NCBI GenBank assembly: GCA_020024115.1
Contig: JAHHUF010000103.1
Span: 1 to 5,940, forward strand
DNA length: 5,940 nt
Direction of reading: 5' to 3'
Source: Anaerofilum sp.
GTDB lineage: Bacteria > Bacillota > Clostridia > Oscillospirales > Ruminococcaceae
In this document: positions 5,919 through 5,940 of the stretch, piece by piece
Numbering within the stretch: the stretch's first letter is position 1
Layout of the letters: every line of letters starts with the position of its first letter
Program-made: the position numbers and the translations under genes
Notes under the pieces: generated by a model
Told to the model about the DNA's origin: nothing
Database searches by the model: none
Seen by the model: only the letters and a program-made list of their open reading frames with translations

Positions 5919-5940
5919 GCCTATGCAAAGCGGGCGGCAG
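5896..5940 (-). CDS. C-terminal tail of an IS3-family transposase (OrfB), partial
   Basis: The minus strand entering from the right edge reads LPPALHRQQALSAA and stops at TAA (5898-5896), 18 bp before the inverted-repeat-like block. IS3 OrfB proteins usually end with a motif like KLKGLSPVEYR plus a short tail, and PPALHRQQALSAA fits that position. Only 14 codons are visible, so the call depends mainly on placement beside the IS end. If the element is in the other orientation, this would instead be leader DNA upstream of orfA. Confidence 0.5.
   Translation of the reverse strand: MPPALHRQQALSAA

Larger units (their letters stand above)
5851..5940 (-). mobile_element. Terminus of an IS3-family insertion sequence (runs off the right edge)
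   Basis: The block TGACCCCAAAAAGTTAGACA (5858-5877) resembles the terminal inverted repeat found on many IS3-family (IS150-like) elements. Read from the minus strand it is an IS right end, TGTCTAACTTTTTGGGGTCA, lying just downstream of a transposase stop codon. The outer boundary is uncertain: a terminal TG could be at 5851, 5853 or 5858. The other end and target-site duplication are outside the window. Family assignment rests on remembered terminal sequence. Orientation is inferred from the short frame inside it. Confidence 0.7.

Noticed and set aside
1..5940. CRISPR arrays, tRNA or rRNA genes, toxin-antitoxin or phage-defence modules
   Set aside because: No regularly spaced direct repeats, no cloverleaf-like segments and no recognisable defence or toxin proteins are seen on either strand.

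Overview
The window reads as chromosomal DNA of a low- to mid-GC Gram-positive bacterium, most likely a gut-type Bacillota/Clostridia. The indications are strong AGGAGG-type ribosome binding sites, extended -10 promoters, AT-rich intergenic DNA, a GH36 alpha-galactosidase, a long three-domain aminopeptidase P and the end of an IS3-family element. Genus-level assignment is not possible from the sequence alone.

Layout. Positions 1-1102 (minus strand, cut by the window edge) encode a class I SAM-dependent methyltransferase of the Methyltransf_32 type. Only 4 bp separate it from the upstream gene at 1107-3434 (minus), a complete 775-residue GH36 alpha-galactosidase. The two form a transcription unit reading leftwards from a promoter near 3475-3501. 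A 337-bp divergent intergenic region (3439-3775) holds that promoter, several inverted repeats that could be operators, a second extended -10 promoter facing right, and a leader for pepP. Positions 3776-5566 (plus) encode a complete 596-residue Xaa-Pro aminopeptidase (M24 family) with all metal ligands present. It is followed by a strong intrinsic terminator at 5576-5607. Positions 5618-5850 are AT-rich and have no credible gene, but contain one long imperfect hairpin (5746-5796) followed by a T-rich tract. From about 5851 to the right edge the sequence looks like the terminus of an IS3-family insertion sequence, probably its right end, with the last 14 codons of a transposase on the minus strand.

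How the genes fit together. The alpha-galactosidase would release galactose in the cytoplasm from imported raffinose-family oligosaccharides or melibiose. The aminopeptidase would trim Xaa-Pro peptides. The methyltransferase has no obvious link to either, although its spacing implies co-expression with the glycosidase. No transporter or regulator gene is in view.

I found no clear new multi-gene system. The most interesting signals are regulatory: a 16-bp perfect inverted repeat and a third copy of its AAGAATGTG core in the divergent promoter region, and two overlapping, mutually exclusive hairpins after pepP.
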